Of a stretch of DNA of 64,000 nucleotides, positions 24,540-34,655 are shown piece after piece (position 1 is the first letter of the stretch; every line of letters begins with the position of its first letter). Below the pieces are notes generated by a model that saw only the letters and a program-made list of their open reading frames with translations, searched no databases and had not been told where the DNA came from. This stretch comes from Archilochus colubris (Eukaryota > Chordata > Aves > Apodiformes > Trochilidae): contig CM041084.1 in the NCBI GenBank assembly GCA_023079485.1, positions 71,209,709 through 71,273,708 on the forward strand, written 5' to 3'. Both the position numbers and the translations under genes were made by a program.

Positions 24540-27500
24540 GATTGCATGGGGAATTAACCACATAAGTTCTATTAGAGACCGCATGAATTGCATGGCTAAA
24601 TCCTCATGAAGCTTCCCAATAGCTTAAGAGCTTTATGACCATAGAAGTCTTAAAGATAGCTTTTAAAATGCAGGTATGTAGGCAAAAAAGGTTAAATAAA
24701 TTGGTGGAGAAGCGTTCCTTTTTGCAAGGATGACAACTCAGATATACCTGTTTCTTTAGTTGCCAAAGCATTGGAATCTGGAAGCCAGTTTGGTGGGAAA
24801 TACCATTAAAAAGATGAAAGAAAGCAAAACTAAAAACAATTACAGTAAGGACTCACTCAGTAGTGCTGCTGTAGATCCAAGAGAATAAAAATGCTTTCTA
24901 TAAAAACAAAAGTCTGTGTGCAGTGTTGACAGTGAGAGGCAAAAGCAAACCTCTAAAAGTCACATTTAATATAAGAAAGGACACTATATGTAATAGAAAC
25001 GACAGAGTACATCAGCACAGCACACTTCTAATTCAAGAGGAGATCTTATGTGTGGCAAGAGTTTTAGGAGCTAATGAGCCGAGGCTTGTCCAACCTTATA
25101 TCTTTCTCCTCCCATGTTTTAAGAATAAAAAGGATCTTCCACCAGCTCTAACAATTCAGATAGGATTATTAAGGGTACTGGAGCTAGGCGTGTTCTTCAT
25201 GCTCCTGGAAACTCTATGAAGACAGTATCTCAGTGGCATCTCTGCCCTTCTGTTTACAGTTCCCTGAATCTTACACTTCTTCATGTGTGTGAGCAGATAG
25301 TATTAACGACTTGGAAAAGAGGTGTTGGGAAGATGTATGTGGTGCCTTTGCATGACTTGTGGGTAGCAGCAAGCAGACTACAGTATCACTGTTTGTTTCA
25401 CGGAACAAAGCTTCAGAGATCACCCAGTTCACTGATCCAAATTAGGGAATCATAATTTAAATATACAGGGTGAGACTTTGTTCTTGGTAGTCTGTGATGA
25501 TCACAGAGAATAGCTGCATCCAGACTTTCAGATATAGAATACGAATTACTGGTCCTAAATCCTCGTCTTCATGGCTTAAGGCTTCTCCAGCCTGATATGG
25601 GGCATCTATATTAGTCATGTAGTTTTGTCAAAGGTCTGAATTTAAATGTGGAATTGCTGCCTCCTGAACTGAAAGCTCTCAATGTCTAGATATTTTCAGC
25701 TGGTTCTCTCTGTGGCATCAGGGCAGAAGCAGCAGAGATTGCTGACATACTTTCAGCTCAGATATTCATGACTTTTAGAAACTTATTCTGTCATAGCTGA
25801 AAAAGTTCTGTGCTTGTCATTGCCTAAATGTTGTTCCTGTGTGACTTTTTTTAACTTTGCTAGAGTGTAACCATTTTTGAGTCTGAAGAAAATAGAGGTA
25901 AAATATTTTTTCCTTGATAAAGAAAAATGGCTTAAAATATTTCCCTGCCAAAGCAAGAAACAAATGAGGGTTTAAAGCTTCATATCAAGTATTGATTTTG
26001 ACTGTAATAGAGAAAATTTGTTTTAATTGGTCTAAGATGTCTATCTTTTTTTTTCTTTCTTTTTCCTTTTCTTTTTCAAATCACACACTGAGGACTAATA
26101 TTTTTATTGTCTTTCTGAGAAATTCTTTCTGCTTGGCTTCTTTTTTTTTTTAAAAAAAAAACATTTTGAAATACCTTGTTTCAAAATAGTAGGGACATCC
26201 AGTGCTGTGGAAAAGTCTCCTGTGGCTCTCAGAAGATGTCAAGGAGCTGTGAGAGATCTTTGGTATACTCATAGGAAAAAAACTCACCAGTATGATTCAA
26301 TATCACATTATTTGAAGAATGTGTCTTACTTGGCTATTTTGATGCTAATCGATGAAACAGATGTCACTTGGAGTAAGCATGATAAATGAATCTGCCCATA
26401 ACAGCTATTTCCCTTCAACTGTAAAAAATCCTGGGTGGGGGATTCAAGAACCAGGCAGTACCCAAAAATAATTAAGAAGGGAGAAACAAGAGAGTGTCTT
26501 TGGGTCCATTGCCATGCTGGGTAGCACCCTGGGGCTGACGTGGCTTTGAGGGACAAATCAACAGTCACAGCACTAGGTGTCTGGAAAGGGCTGGAGAGAC
26601 TGCTGCTGGGTAGCCTTCCAGGACCTCTGCTTCTCCATGAATTTTCCTGTCTCCCACAGAGCATCACTCTGACTCTCCTCACCTCCAAAGCCATTGATGA
26701 CAGAGTTGCATGGTGCTTTTTGGCATGGTCTGCACTGTGATTCTTCTTTCACTTGTAACATGTCTCTGCAGCACACACAGCTCTACATTACAGTTATGAA
26801 GACAGTGTTGCAATTTGAAGCACTGAGCCAACCTGGTGGTTTAATTCAGATTTCATTTGAAGTTTCTTTGATCCTTCTGTTCTTGATGAAAATAAACACC
26901 ACCTCAAGAATTCCCTTGCATTTCCTGAGATTATAGGTAAAGGCAACAATCTTTAGCCCTTTTTTTAGGTCTAGATCATGATGTCAAAAGAAATGGTATA
27001 CAAAGCTTGCCGTGCTATTGTATGCCCTCCTTAGATCTTTCTAAGGTTCATTATGTAGAGGAAAGCAGGAGCTTCCACCCTGCTGTGAGTGGGAAGGGAC
27101 TGAAGTGAGAAGGAAGTTACTAAGTCTTAACAACCAAGCTGATGCAGAGGAGGTGGTGACTGACATCACAAGGTTGGAGCAGATTGTGGCCTTCCTGTTC
27201 TGGGGGACAATTAATTCCTCCACTACTTTATTTGTTAGATAGTAGCAAGACCTTTATCTTGAGGCATAATCTGTTCCTTAGGGCTTCTACTGAATTCAGT
27301 TAGGGATGGTTGTTGGCTTTTTTTCTGTCTATTTTTCTAAAGCAAGCACTAAATAATGATTTGAGATTACCTCTACACTGGGGATTTGATAACATTCCCA
27401 TATTCAGCTTTGGTAAATTAGGATTTGCACCTAGCGTGGGTTAAATACAATAACTTTGAATTGTTTATATGCATATTAGGTTGGGGAGAGTGATATGACC

Positions 27501-28462
27501 TTGTCTTCCTCTCCCCTGTTTTTCTCTATTTTTCTCAGTGCAAGAATCATTATTTTTGTTTCAGACTGATCAGGTTTAAGGAAACCACTAATTTATATAG
27601 GACATGATCAGACACTTAGCATAATCATTCCCAGACTAACATGACTTTTTCCATTAGCATAATTATGCCCATACTCATTACATGATTCATATTATTATGA
27701 TTTTTTTAGGAGTCACAATTCCCCACTTTATTAGATTTGTCTTTTCTGAAGAGCTGTTCAATTTCTTAACTTATTCCATATTTTTCACTTTAACTTTTAG
27801 AGGTGAAATGGGAAATTTAGTTTCATTCTTAGTAACTTTCCCTAGCTGAGACTATGACCTGAGTCACTTTAAATTATGTGAGGAGAAACTTGACCTGAAA
27901 CCTGTGACTCTTAAAAGCTGTGTCCACCTGATTTTCTTATCACATTTACCTTTTATTTTTGCTTCCTATGAGACTGAGCCGGAGTTCCATTCTGATCTGC
28001 ACTCTCTGCACTGTCACTGTTTCCTTTGATTTGGAAAATGTTTATAACACCCCTAAACCTTAACTGAATCAGGAAATATTTATTGTACAGTTTCAAATGC
28101 TGTAATGTGTCTGAGTTCACATAAGCCTACACAGAAGCTGAATGGACCATTTAGCAGACAGCAGTTTTCTGTATCCAAGTGCCAAGACACAGAAACCCAA
28201 AGGAACTTAGCTGACACAAACTATGATGGGTTTCTTCAGCCTTAAAGAGGTTGGCATGCCTTATTTTAGAACATCTGCTACATAAGTCTCGTTCATATGA
28301 CAGCCTTTAGGAAACTGCCTTGTAAGGGAAATAACCCCACATATCTGAAGTCTTGTATATATAAATAATTTTATTTTTTTTTTAATAATTTGAGCTTTCA
28401 GGATAATTTCTCCAAAGAAATTATCTTGATCTGCGTGTCAATGGAAATCTTGTGTTCCAGGA

Positions 28463-28480
28463 AACATTAACGTTAATGTT
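28463..28480. repeat. 18-bp perfect palindrome AACATTAACGTTAATGTT
   Basis: The sequence equals its own reverse complement and is followed by two more TTAATGTT-like units (to about 28,490). It could be a microsatellite seed or a palindromic protein site; nothing decides between them. Confidence 0.85.
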
Positions 28481-30787
28481 AATGTTAAACATTATGATTC
28501 CTACATCCAGGATCGGATTCTTAAGGGAGGAAGAAGGAGGGAAACAGTGGAAACGCAATACTGTAGTATTTCTTCAATTAATTCTTAGTTGTAGGGAACT
28601 AATCCTGGGAAAAAAGTGTCCCAACTTCTATATTTTATATGCACAATATTATTAAGCCTGCAGCTTTGCATCAGTCAAATATGACTGATCTTCTTTTCCC
28701 CAGTGCTAGCACATTTCTGTGTGGTGCTTTCATTTTTACATGGAGATGTCACAGAGATTTTACCTTCCCAGTTAGAATAGTGAATATTTTCTGATAGTGT
28801 CCTGGTTAGGATAAGGGTCTAGGAGATGGGTTTCTTTGTTCATGTGACTTTCTAAATGTGCTTTTTGTCAGATTCACCAGCTAATTTGAACATGGTCTGA
28901 AGGACTGGCCTCTACTTTTCCTCAGCTATTTCTCAATGAATACTCACTGCTGCTGAGTGATTGCCAGCACTCAGCTGCAGGGAGAGAACTTAGATTTGCT
29001 ATGTCTAAATTCAGACACCTAAATCAGGTTGGAAGTCTATACTCCAGACAAAGGGATTCCTTAATTTTTATCTCTGAATTAACTAAGAACAGTGGACTTA
29101 GTTGTAGTGACTATTCTCCTTTGTCAAAACCATCAGCACCTCTGCCTCAGGTGCTACTGAAGCTGATAGATCCTTACCCTGTTTATACTATTGCACAACT
29201 CCTCCTGTCCCTTTTCTCAACATGCTCAAAAAGCAGAAATGAATGTACAAGGGAAAGAAGTAGCTTCTATCAGAAAGATTGCTGTTCATTCCAGCTCAGT
29301 ATGGTAAATTTACGTGCAGATGTCTTTGAAGATTTGGGCTTGGAGCATTAAACTGTTTAATCATCCAGCCATTTATGTATTTTTTTCTCAGATTTCTCAG
29401 AGTGCTTAATTTATGATACTTGCCTCTGTCTTGTGACAATAAATGTAAACTGGCTTCTTGAAGCAGAATCTAATCCTTTGAGAAGCTCCTAGCTCAAGAG
29501 TTCACTTAAACTCGTCATCCTCCATGCTGCCTTCAGGTGCCCAAAGCTGATGGCTTCGAGCACCTGCAAAAATCTCTCTCGTAATGAAGTCTTGGTGTTA
29601 TGCAATCCTAGTGAAGCTGATGATCTCCCTTTGGGTCCTTAAACTTTCTTACAATATGAGCTACTTCCTCGTGGCAGTATCATTCTGCTGATGCTATCTT
29701 TTTTATTGACATTCAGGCTGACTACTGTTCTGAGCCATCAGAGCTAAGCAGAGCTCATGCACTGCAGCTAGCGTAACAATGTCTGGCTCAGTTCTTTGTT
29801 TCATGTCTTTCTGCCACCAGCACAGGTACTATTGAGAGTGTACTTTGCCTCCTCATCCAGTGTCAGTAATAAAGACACCGAATAACACTGGGGCTTGGAT
29901 TAATCCCATAAAGACAACACTGGTAACTAACTGCCAGTTGGACTTTGCACTGCTTTGTACCATATTTTGAGCCAAATTATCCAGTCAATTTTCCATCTGC
30001 TTTTGTCCACTTCCCTCATCACTTCCTAGGCCCCTCTACCTGGAAAAGATATTTTGCACTGTCTTTGCTTTGGTCTTTCAAAAACTTTATAGGCAATCTT
30101 AAAACTTATTTTCATACTATTTCTTGCAAATTTTTATTTATTAAATTAAAATCAGCATCTAAAATATTTTCCTTTTGTACTATTGTTATCTTTGGTTCAA
30201 GGGGCCCATTTTAATATAGGTATGATTTAATATTTCATGGAAACCTAGAGAGGGAAGTGATGCACTTGGAAATGGTTAAGTTTTTTTTTAAAGTTATATA
30301 ATTTTTTACACATCTCTCGTAATAAAATGTGTCATCTCCAGGGTGAAATTTATTTCAGATATTTGTATGAAAAGCACTCAGTAGCAGCACTGACCTGTTG
30401 TCAGCATGATAAAAATATCTTTTTCCCTTACATCATCCTAATATTTTTTTAACAGAAAGAAAAAGCAGATAAGCAACTGTACTCCCCAAAGCTGCTGCTA
30501 CTCTCAAACTAAAAATCTCTCCCTGTTCTTCTGTGACAAGCTTACTTTAAAGAAACAAGAGAAGATGAGCTAATTTCCCATCCACTTAGCTGTGCATGCA
30601 TCTAATGACAAATTAGTACCCTAAGGAGACTCTGAAATTGTTCACCAGAGCCCCCTCTGATGAATTCACTTCTATCATTGCATAACAGGACCACAAAACT
30701 GGAGTGACTGCGTAAAGAACATAACATTGTATTTAGCCCTCATACACACTGAGACAAGGTCTGATATAACTATGTTCTGTATGAGAT

Positions 30788-30840
30788 ATTACTTGTTTGT
30801 AAAAGCAAAATTACTTGTAAAATTACTTGTTTGAAAAAGC
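30788..30840. repeat. Imperfect direct repeats at the 5' junction of CR1-A
   Basis: ATTACTTGTTTGTAAAAGC (30,788-30,806) recurs as ATTACTTGTTTGAAAAAGC (30,822-30,840), with a third partial ATTACTTGTAA between them. The array abuts the point where CR1 similarity starts. Confidence 0.85.
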
Positions 30841-30845
30841 TGTCA

Positions 30846-31855
30846 GCCCACAGCTTGGACAGGAGCACCCTGTGCTGGGTTAGGAACTGGCTGGAGGGCC
30901 GGGCCCAGAGAGTGGTGCTGAACGGTGCTGCATCCAGTTGGTGGTCGGTCACTAATGGTGTCTCCCAGGGATCAGTGTTGGGCCCAGTTCTGTTCAATAT
31001 CTTTATTGATGATTTAGATGAGGGGATTGAGTCCATCACCAGCAAATTTGCAGATGACATGAAGCTGGGGGGGAGTGTGGATCAACTGGAAGGCAGGAGG
31101 GCTCTGCAGAGGGACCTGGACAGGCTGGAAAGTTGGGCTGATTCCAATGGGATGAGGTTCAACATGGCCAAGTGCCGGGTCCTGCACTTTGGCCACAACA
31201 ACCCCATGGGGAGCTCCAGGCTGGGCACAGAGTGGCTGAGAGCAGCCAGGCAGAAAGGGACCTTGGAGTTTGGATTGACAGGAAGATGAACATGAGCCAG
31301 CAGTGTGCCCCGGTAGCCAAGAAGGCCAATGGCATCCTAGCCTGTATCGGGAACAGCGTGGCCAGCAGGTCCAAGGAAGTGATTCTGCCCCTGTACTCAG
31401 CACTGGTGAGGCCACACCTCAAGTACTGTGTCCAGTTCTGGGCCTCTCAGTTCAGGAAGGAGATTGAGGTACTGGAGCGGGTCCAAAGGAGGGCAACTAG
31501 GCTGGTGAAGGGACTCCAGCACAGACCCTATGAAGAGAGGCTGAGGGAGCTGGGGGTGTTCAGCCTGGAGAAGAGGAGGCTCAGAGGAGACCTCATCACT
31601 CTCTACAACTACCTGATAGGAGGTTGGAGCTAGGGGAGGGTCAGGATCTTTTCCCAGGCAACTGTGAAAAGCAAGACAAGAGGGCATGATCTCAAGTTGT
31701 GCTGGGGGAGGTTTAGGTTGGATATGAGAAAGAGTTTCTTTATGGAGAGGGTGATCAGACATTGGAATGGGCTGCCCAGGGAAGTAGTGGATCCTCTGTC
31801 CCTGGAGATATTTAAAAAGAGACCGGATGTGGCACTCAGTGCCATGGTCTGGTAA
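30846..31855 (+). pseudogene. CR1 ORF2 reverse transcriptase C-terminal remnant, frameshifted
   Basis: This is the decayed coding part of CR1-A. In the first frame the motifs run in the family order: a [11 protein letters not shown] stretch, then [20 protein letters not shown] (RT palm), then the catalytic FADD box at 31,047-31,058 and [15 protein letters not shown]. The FADD aspartates are intact. Near 31,235 the frame shifts; the next frame carries [35 protein letters not shown] and [19 protein letters not shown] at 31,631-31,633 interrupts this frame, and the same frame resumes with TRGHDLKL and the terminal HWNGLPREVV segment, ending near 31,855. The endonuclease and RT fingers are absent. 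There is no intact start, and no function is expected. Confidence 0.93.
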
Positions 31856-31918
31856 CTGCTGCAGTAGTGGAGCAAGGGTTGGACTCGATGATCTCTGAGG
31901 TCCCTTCCAACCTAGCCA

Positions 31919-31948
31919 ATTCTATGATTCTATGATTCTATGATTCTA
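31919..31948 (+). repeat. CR1 3'-terminal octamer array (ATTCTATG)n
   Basis: There are three and a half tandem copies of ATTCTATG directly after the CR1 3' UTR. In this family the 3' octamers are thought to be the site where the reverse transcriptase starts copying, so they fix the orientation (+) and the 3' boundary of the element. Confidence 0.95.
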
Positions 31949-31950
31949 AC

Positions 31951-32912
31951 GCTGAGCTGCCTCCTTGGACTCCAGGCCTCTTATTCTGACAGTGCAAATA
32001 GCCCCCTTTTGTTCAGTGAAATGAATGAGTAAAATTCAGCCTCTGTGTAAGTAAGTGCTTGCAGCACCAGGGACTGACTTGGTGGTATTTGCAAGGAGAC
32101 AGAGGTACAGTTCATCTGATACCTGGCTAGGTCAAGGTTAAGCAGTAGAGTTCTTTGTGTATATCTTGATGACTGCCATGTGCTCAGGAAAACGTGTTGC
32201 TGTTTTCTGTATGCTTATTGTAATATAACAGCCACCCATTAATCATCCAAATAGAGACTGACATATTGAAACAGTCCAGGTGTCCTTGTCCTGTGTCCAT
32301 CTCTTACGTGCACAAATACCAGTTGCTTTGGAGGAAAGCTAAAGGAACCTTGCAGAACAATTATGCCACACATTAGTGTAAGAAATGTTTATTTTTAATA
32401 ACAACTATACAGATAGATCATTCCCTGAAACATGCAGGACTAAATCCTAGAAAGCTGAATTTATTCTTAGAAATGTGGATTTGTCTGCTGAGTATTTTTG
32501 CTACCAACAATTTTGTGTGTCTTTCTGAATCCTGTAAACTGCCTTGATGTCACAACTCGCTGACAATGAAAAGTGTGGACGGAAAAGGGAGAAGGTATTT
32601 CTATGTCACTTACCTTCTAACTAGGTAATGGAGCTGCAGCAGTTAAAAGATTTGTTGCTCTGCGCTCTCTGTTTTGCTGAATAAAATCAAATTCCTCCAA
32701 AGAGGGGCTCAGGGCTTAAGTGTAACTTCGGTGTTCTGACTTGAAGGGTGGAGTTGTCCGTTCCCTCTCTGCAGATTGCACAGCTAGCACAGAAACATTA
32801 ACCTGCTGCCTGAAGCTTTGACTCTTAAAGGTGACAACAGTTTCCACTGTGCAGTAATCTTTATTGGTTTCCTATGAACATGTGTTAAAGGGTTATGGTA
32901 TAAATTTCTTTG
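31951..32912. other. Unique spacer between CR1-A and CR1-C
   Basis: About 960 bases of ordinary AT-rich sequence separate the two tail-to-tail CR1 copies. No feature recognised. Confidence 0.6.
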
Positions 32913-33705
32913 TAGAATCATCTAATGGTTTGGATTGGAAGGGATCTTAAATATCTAATAGTTCCAACCCATTTTCCATGGGCAGGGACACCTCCCACTA
33001 GACCAGGTTGCTCAAAGCCCTATCCAACTTGTCCTTGAATGCCTCTAGGAAGGGACATCCACAACTTCTCTGGGAAACCTGTGCCAGTGTCTCACAATAA
33101 AAAATTTCTTCATAATATCTAATCTAAATCTACCCTCTTTCAATTTCAAACCATTCCACCTCATCTTATTACTTTATGCCCTGGTAAAAGTCCCTCCCCA
33201 GCTTTCCTGTAGGCCTCCTTCAGGCACCAAAAAGCCTCTATGAAGTCTCCCTTGATCCCCCCTTTTCCAGGCTGAACAACTCCAACTCTTTCAACCTGTC
33301 TTTATAGACAAAGTGTTCCAGCCCAACAGGTACATGTCCTTCTTATAATGAGGACTCCAGAACTGGACACAGGTGGGGTCTCAAGGGAGAGGAATAGAGG
33401 GGAAGAATGACCTCCCTTTAACTGCTGGTCACACTTCTTTTGATGACGTCCAGGATATGGTTTCCCTTCTGGCCTGGAAGTGCACTTTGCTAGTTCATGG
33501 TGAGCTTCTTGTCAACCCCCAGGTCCTTCACCTCAGGGCTGTTCTAAATCCATTCTCAAAATGTACTTGCCCTAACCCAGGCTCAGAACTTTGCACTTGG
33601 CATTATGGAATGCCATGAGGCTGAAATGACCCATATCTCAAGCCTGTCAAAGATCCTCTCGATGGCCTCCCTTCCCTCCAGCATGTTGACCACCACACAT
33701 CTTGG
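32913..33705 (-). pseudogene. CR1 ORF2 C-terminus and 3' UTR remnant of CR1-C
   Basis: On the minus strand this part reads from the LEGREAI...DRLE segment (about 33,690-33,640) through the ORF2 C-terminus and into the 3' UTR. The 3' UTR matches the usual CR1 text in reverse complement, including the stretch about a GGGCAGGGACACCTCCCACT block and the phrase AGACCAGGTTGCTCAAAGCC. Many substitutions and small indels break every frame. It is clearly more diverged than CR1-A. Confidence 0.9.
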
Positions 33706-34655
33706 TCTTACTTTTGTCACCAACATACCTATAGAAGTTTTTCTTATTGCTCTTAATGTCCCTGGCCACATATAACTCTGCCAGGGCTTTAGATTTTTTA
33801 ACCTGATCTCTGGCTGCTTGGACAATTTTTCTGAATTCCTGCCATGCTATCTGTCCTTGCTTCTGATCTCTATAGGCTTCCTTTTCATGTCGGAGTTTGT
33901 CCAGAAGCTCCTTGTTTATCCATGCAAGCTTCCTGGTGTTTTTGCCTCTTTTTTGGGATGTGTTGCTCCTGAATTTGGAGGGGGTGATTCTTGAATATTA
34001 ACCATCTTTCTTGGGTTCCTTTTCCCTCCAGGGCTTTATCCCATGGTACTCTGCCAAGCAGATCCCTGAAGAAGCCCAAGTCTGCTCTCCTGAAGTCCAG
34101 CTTGCTGCACACCCTTCTAGTTGCCCTAAGGGTCCTGAACTCTACCATCTTACAGTCACGGCAGCCAAGGCTACCCTTGAGCTTCACGTTCCTCACAAGC
34201 CCTTCCTTGTTGGTGAGAACAAGGTCCATTGTAACACCTCTTCCTGTTGGCTTCTCTGCCACTTAGAGAAGAAAGTTATCATCAAAGTATTCCAGGGACC
34301 TCCTGTATTGCTTATACCTTGTGGTGTTGTCCCTCCAACAGATATCAAGGTGGTTGAAATCCTCTATGAAGACCAGGATTTTTGAACATGAGGCTACTTC
34401 TATCTGTCTATAAAGGGCCTCATTCTGTTGGCCTTCCTGGTCAGGTCTCCTGTAGCTGATTCCCAACTCTGACCCAGACTTTTCCCCACCTTTCCTTTAA
34501 TCCTGACCCATAAAGTTTCAGTTGGCTCCTCATCCATCTCCAGGCAGATCTACATGTGCTCCAGGTGGTCATTGACACAGAGAAGGAGCCTGCCCATCTT
34601 TTTTAAAGGATACAGGTTAAAGAACCTGTATCCTTCCATTCCAACACCCCAGTGT
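33706..34655 (-). pseudogene. CR1 ORF2 endonuclease-domain remnant
   Basis: This is the remnant of the apurinic-endonuclease-like domain that nicks target DNA in CR1 transposition. On the minus strand the visible signatures, in order, are a degraded GYRLF-like segment near 34,620, a YRRPDQEGQQNEALYRQIE stretch, EDFNHLDICW (family GDFNHPDI) near 34,360, and then after a frame break TMDLVLTNKEGLV, DCKMVEFRTLR and LDFRRADLGFFRDLLGRVPW. It ends in a linker resembling the family sequence before the RT ([14 protein letters not shown], near 33,720). The family's catalytic SDH triad reads RDC here, so the catalytic histidine is lost. The two open segments, at 34,263-34,466 and 33,885-34,262, are in different frames. 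It is inactive. Confidence 0.88.
34606..34635. repeat. Perfect 13-bp inverted repeat (foldback) inside CR1-C
   Basis: The left arm AAGGATACAGGTT (34,606-34,618) and right arm AACCTGTATCCTT (34,623-34,635) are exact reverse complements around a 4-nt loop (AAAG). The family sequence here carries the motif once, as part of the GYRLF codons, so one arm appears to be a local inverted copy. Confidence 0.9.

Larger units (their letters stand above)
24050..30787. other. Noncoding AT-rich DNA
   Basis: No recognised gene or mobile element. Open frames of 116-122 codons (29,001-29,351 on +, 26,326-26,694 on -) show no known motif and lack splice or promoter context. Confidence 0.55.
30841..31950 (+). 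mobile_element. CR1 LINE, 5'-truncated copy (CR1-A)
   Basis: This is a 5'-truncated CR1 non-LTR retrotransposon, which copies itself by target-primed reverse transcription. The copy starts inside the ORF2 reverse transcriptase (the fingers are missing) and runs through the palm, thumb and C-terminal region to the 3' UTR. It ends in the conserved block GGTCCCTTCCAACC followed by three and a half ATTCTATG octamers at 31,919-31,948. Those octamers are diagnostic of CR1 and mark the true 3' end. 5' truncation is usual for CR1. The protein is broken by one frameshift near 31,235 and one in-frame stop at 31,631-31,633, so the copy is dead, but it is the best preserved in the window. The 5' edge is estimated from where CR1 similarity begins. 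No target-site duplication is evident. Confidence 0.95.
32913..34655 (-). mobile_element. CR1 LINE, internally deleted copy (CR1-C)
   Basis: This is a CR1 copy on the minus strand. Its 3' end is at 32,913, where an eroded terminal block (AGAATCATCTAATGG) precedes the reverse-complement 3' UTR. The ORF2 C-terminal part runs to about 33,705. Endonuclease-domain sequence then continues directly to about 34,655, where similarity stops (5' truncation). The reverse transcriptase core between the endonuclease linker and the LEGREAI segment is missing, which would be roughly 1 kb or more in an intact element. The remaining parts carry frameshifts and substitutions. Together with CR1-A it forms a tail-to-tail pair separated by under 1 kb. 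Confidence 0.93.

Noticed and set aside
29001..29351. 116-codon open frame on the plus strand
   Set aside because: No known motif; composition looks like translated noncoding DNA.
31014..31875. Several open frames on the minus strand opposite CR1-A
   Set aside because: They are antisense shadows of the CR1 ORF2 remnant on the plus strand.
33991..34385. Plus-strand open frames of 91 and 124 codons
   Set aside because: They are antisense to the CR1-C endonuclease remnant, whose family motifs read on the minus strand.
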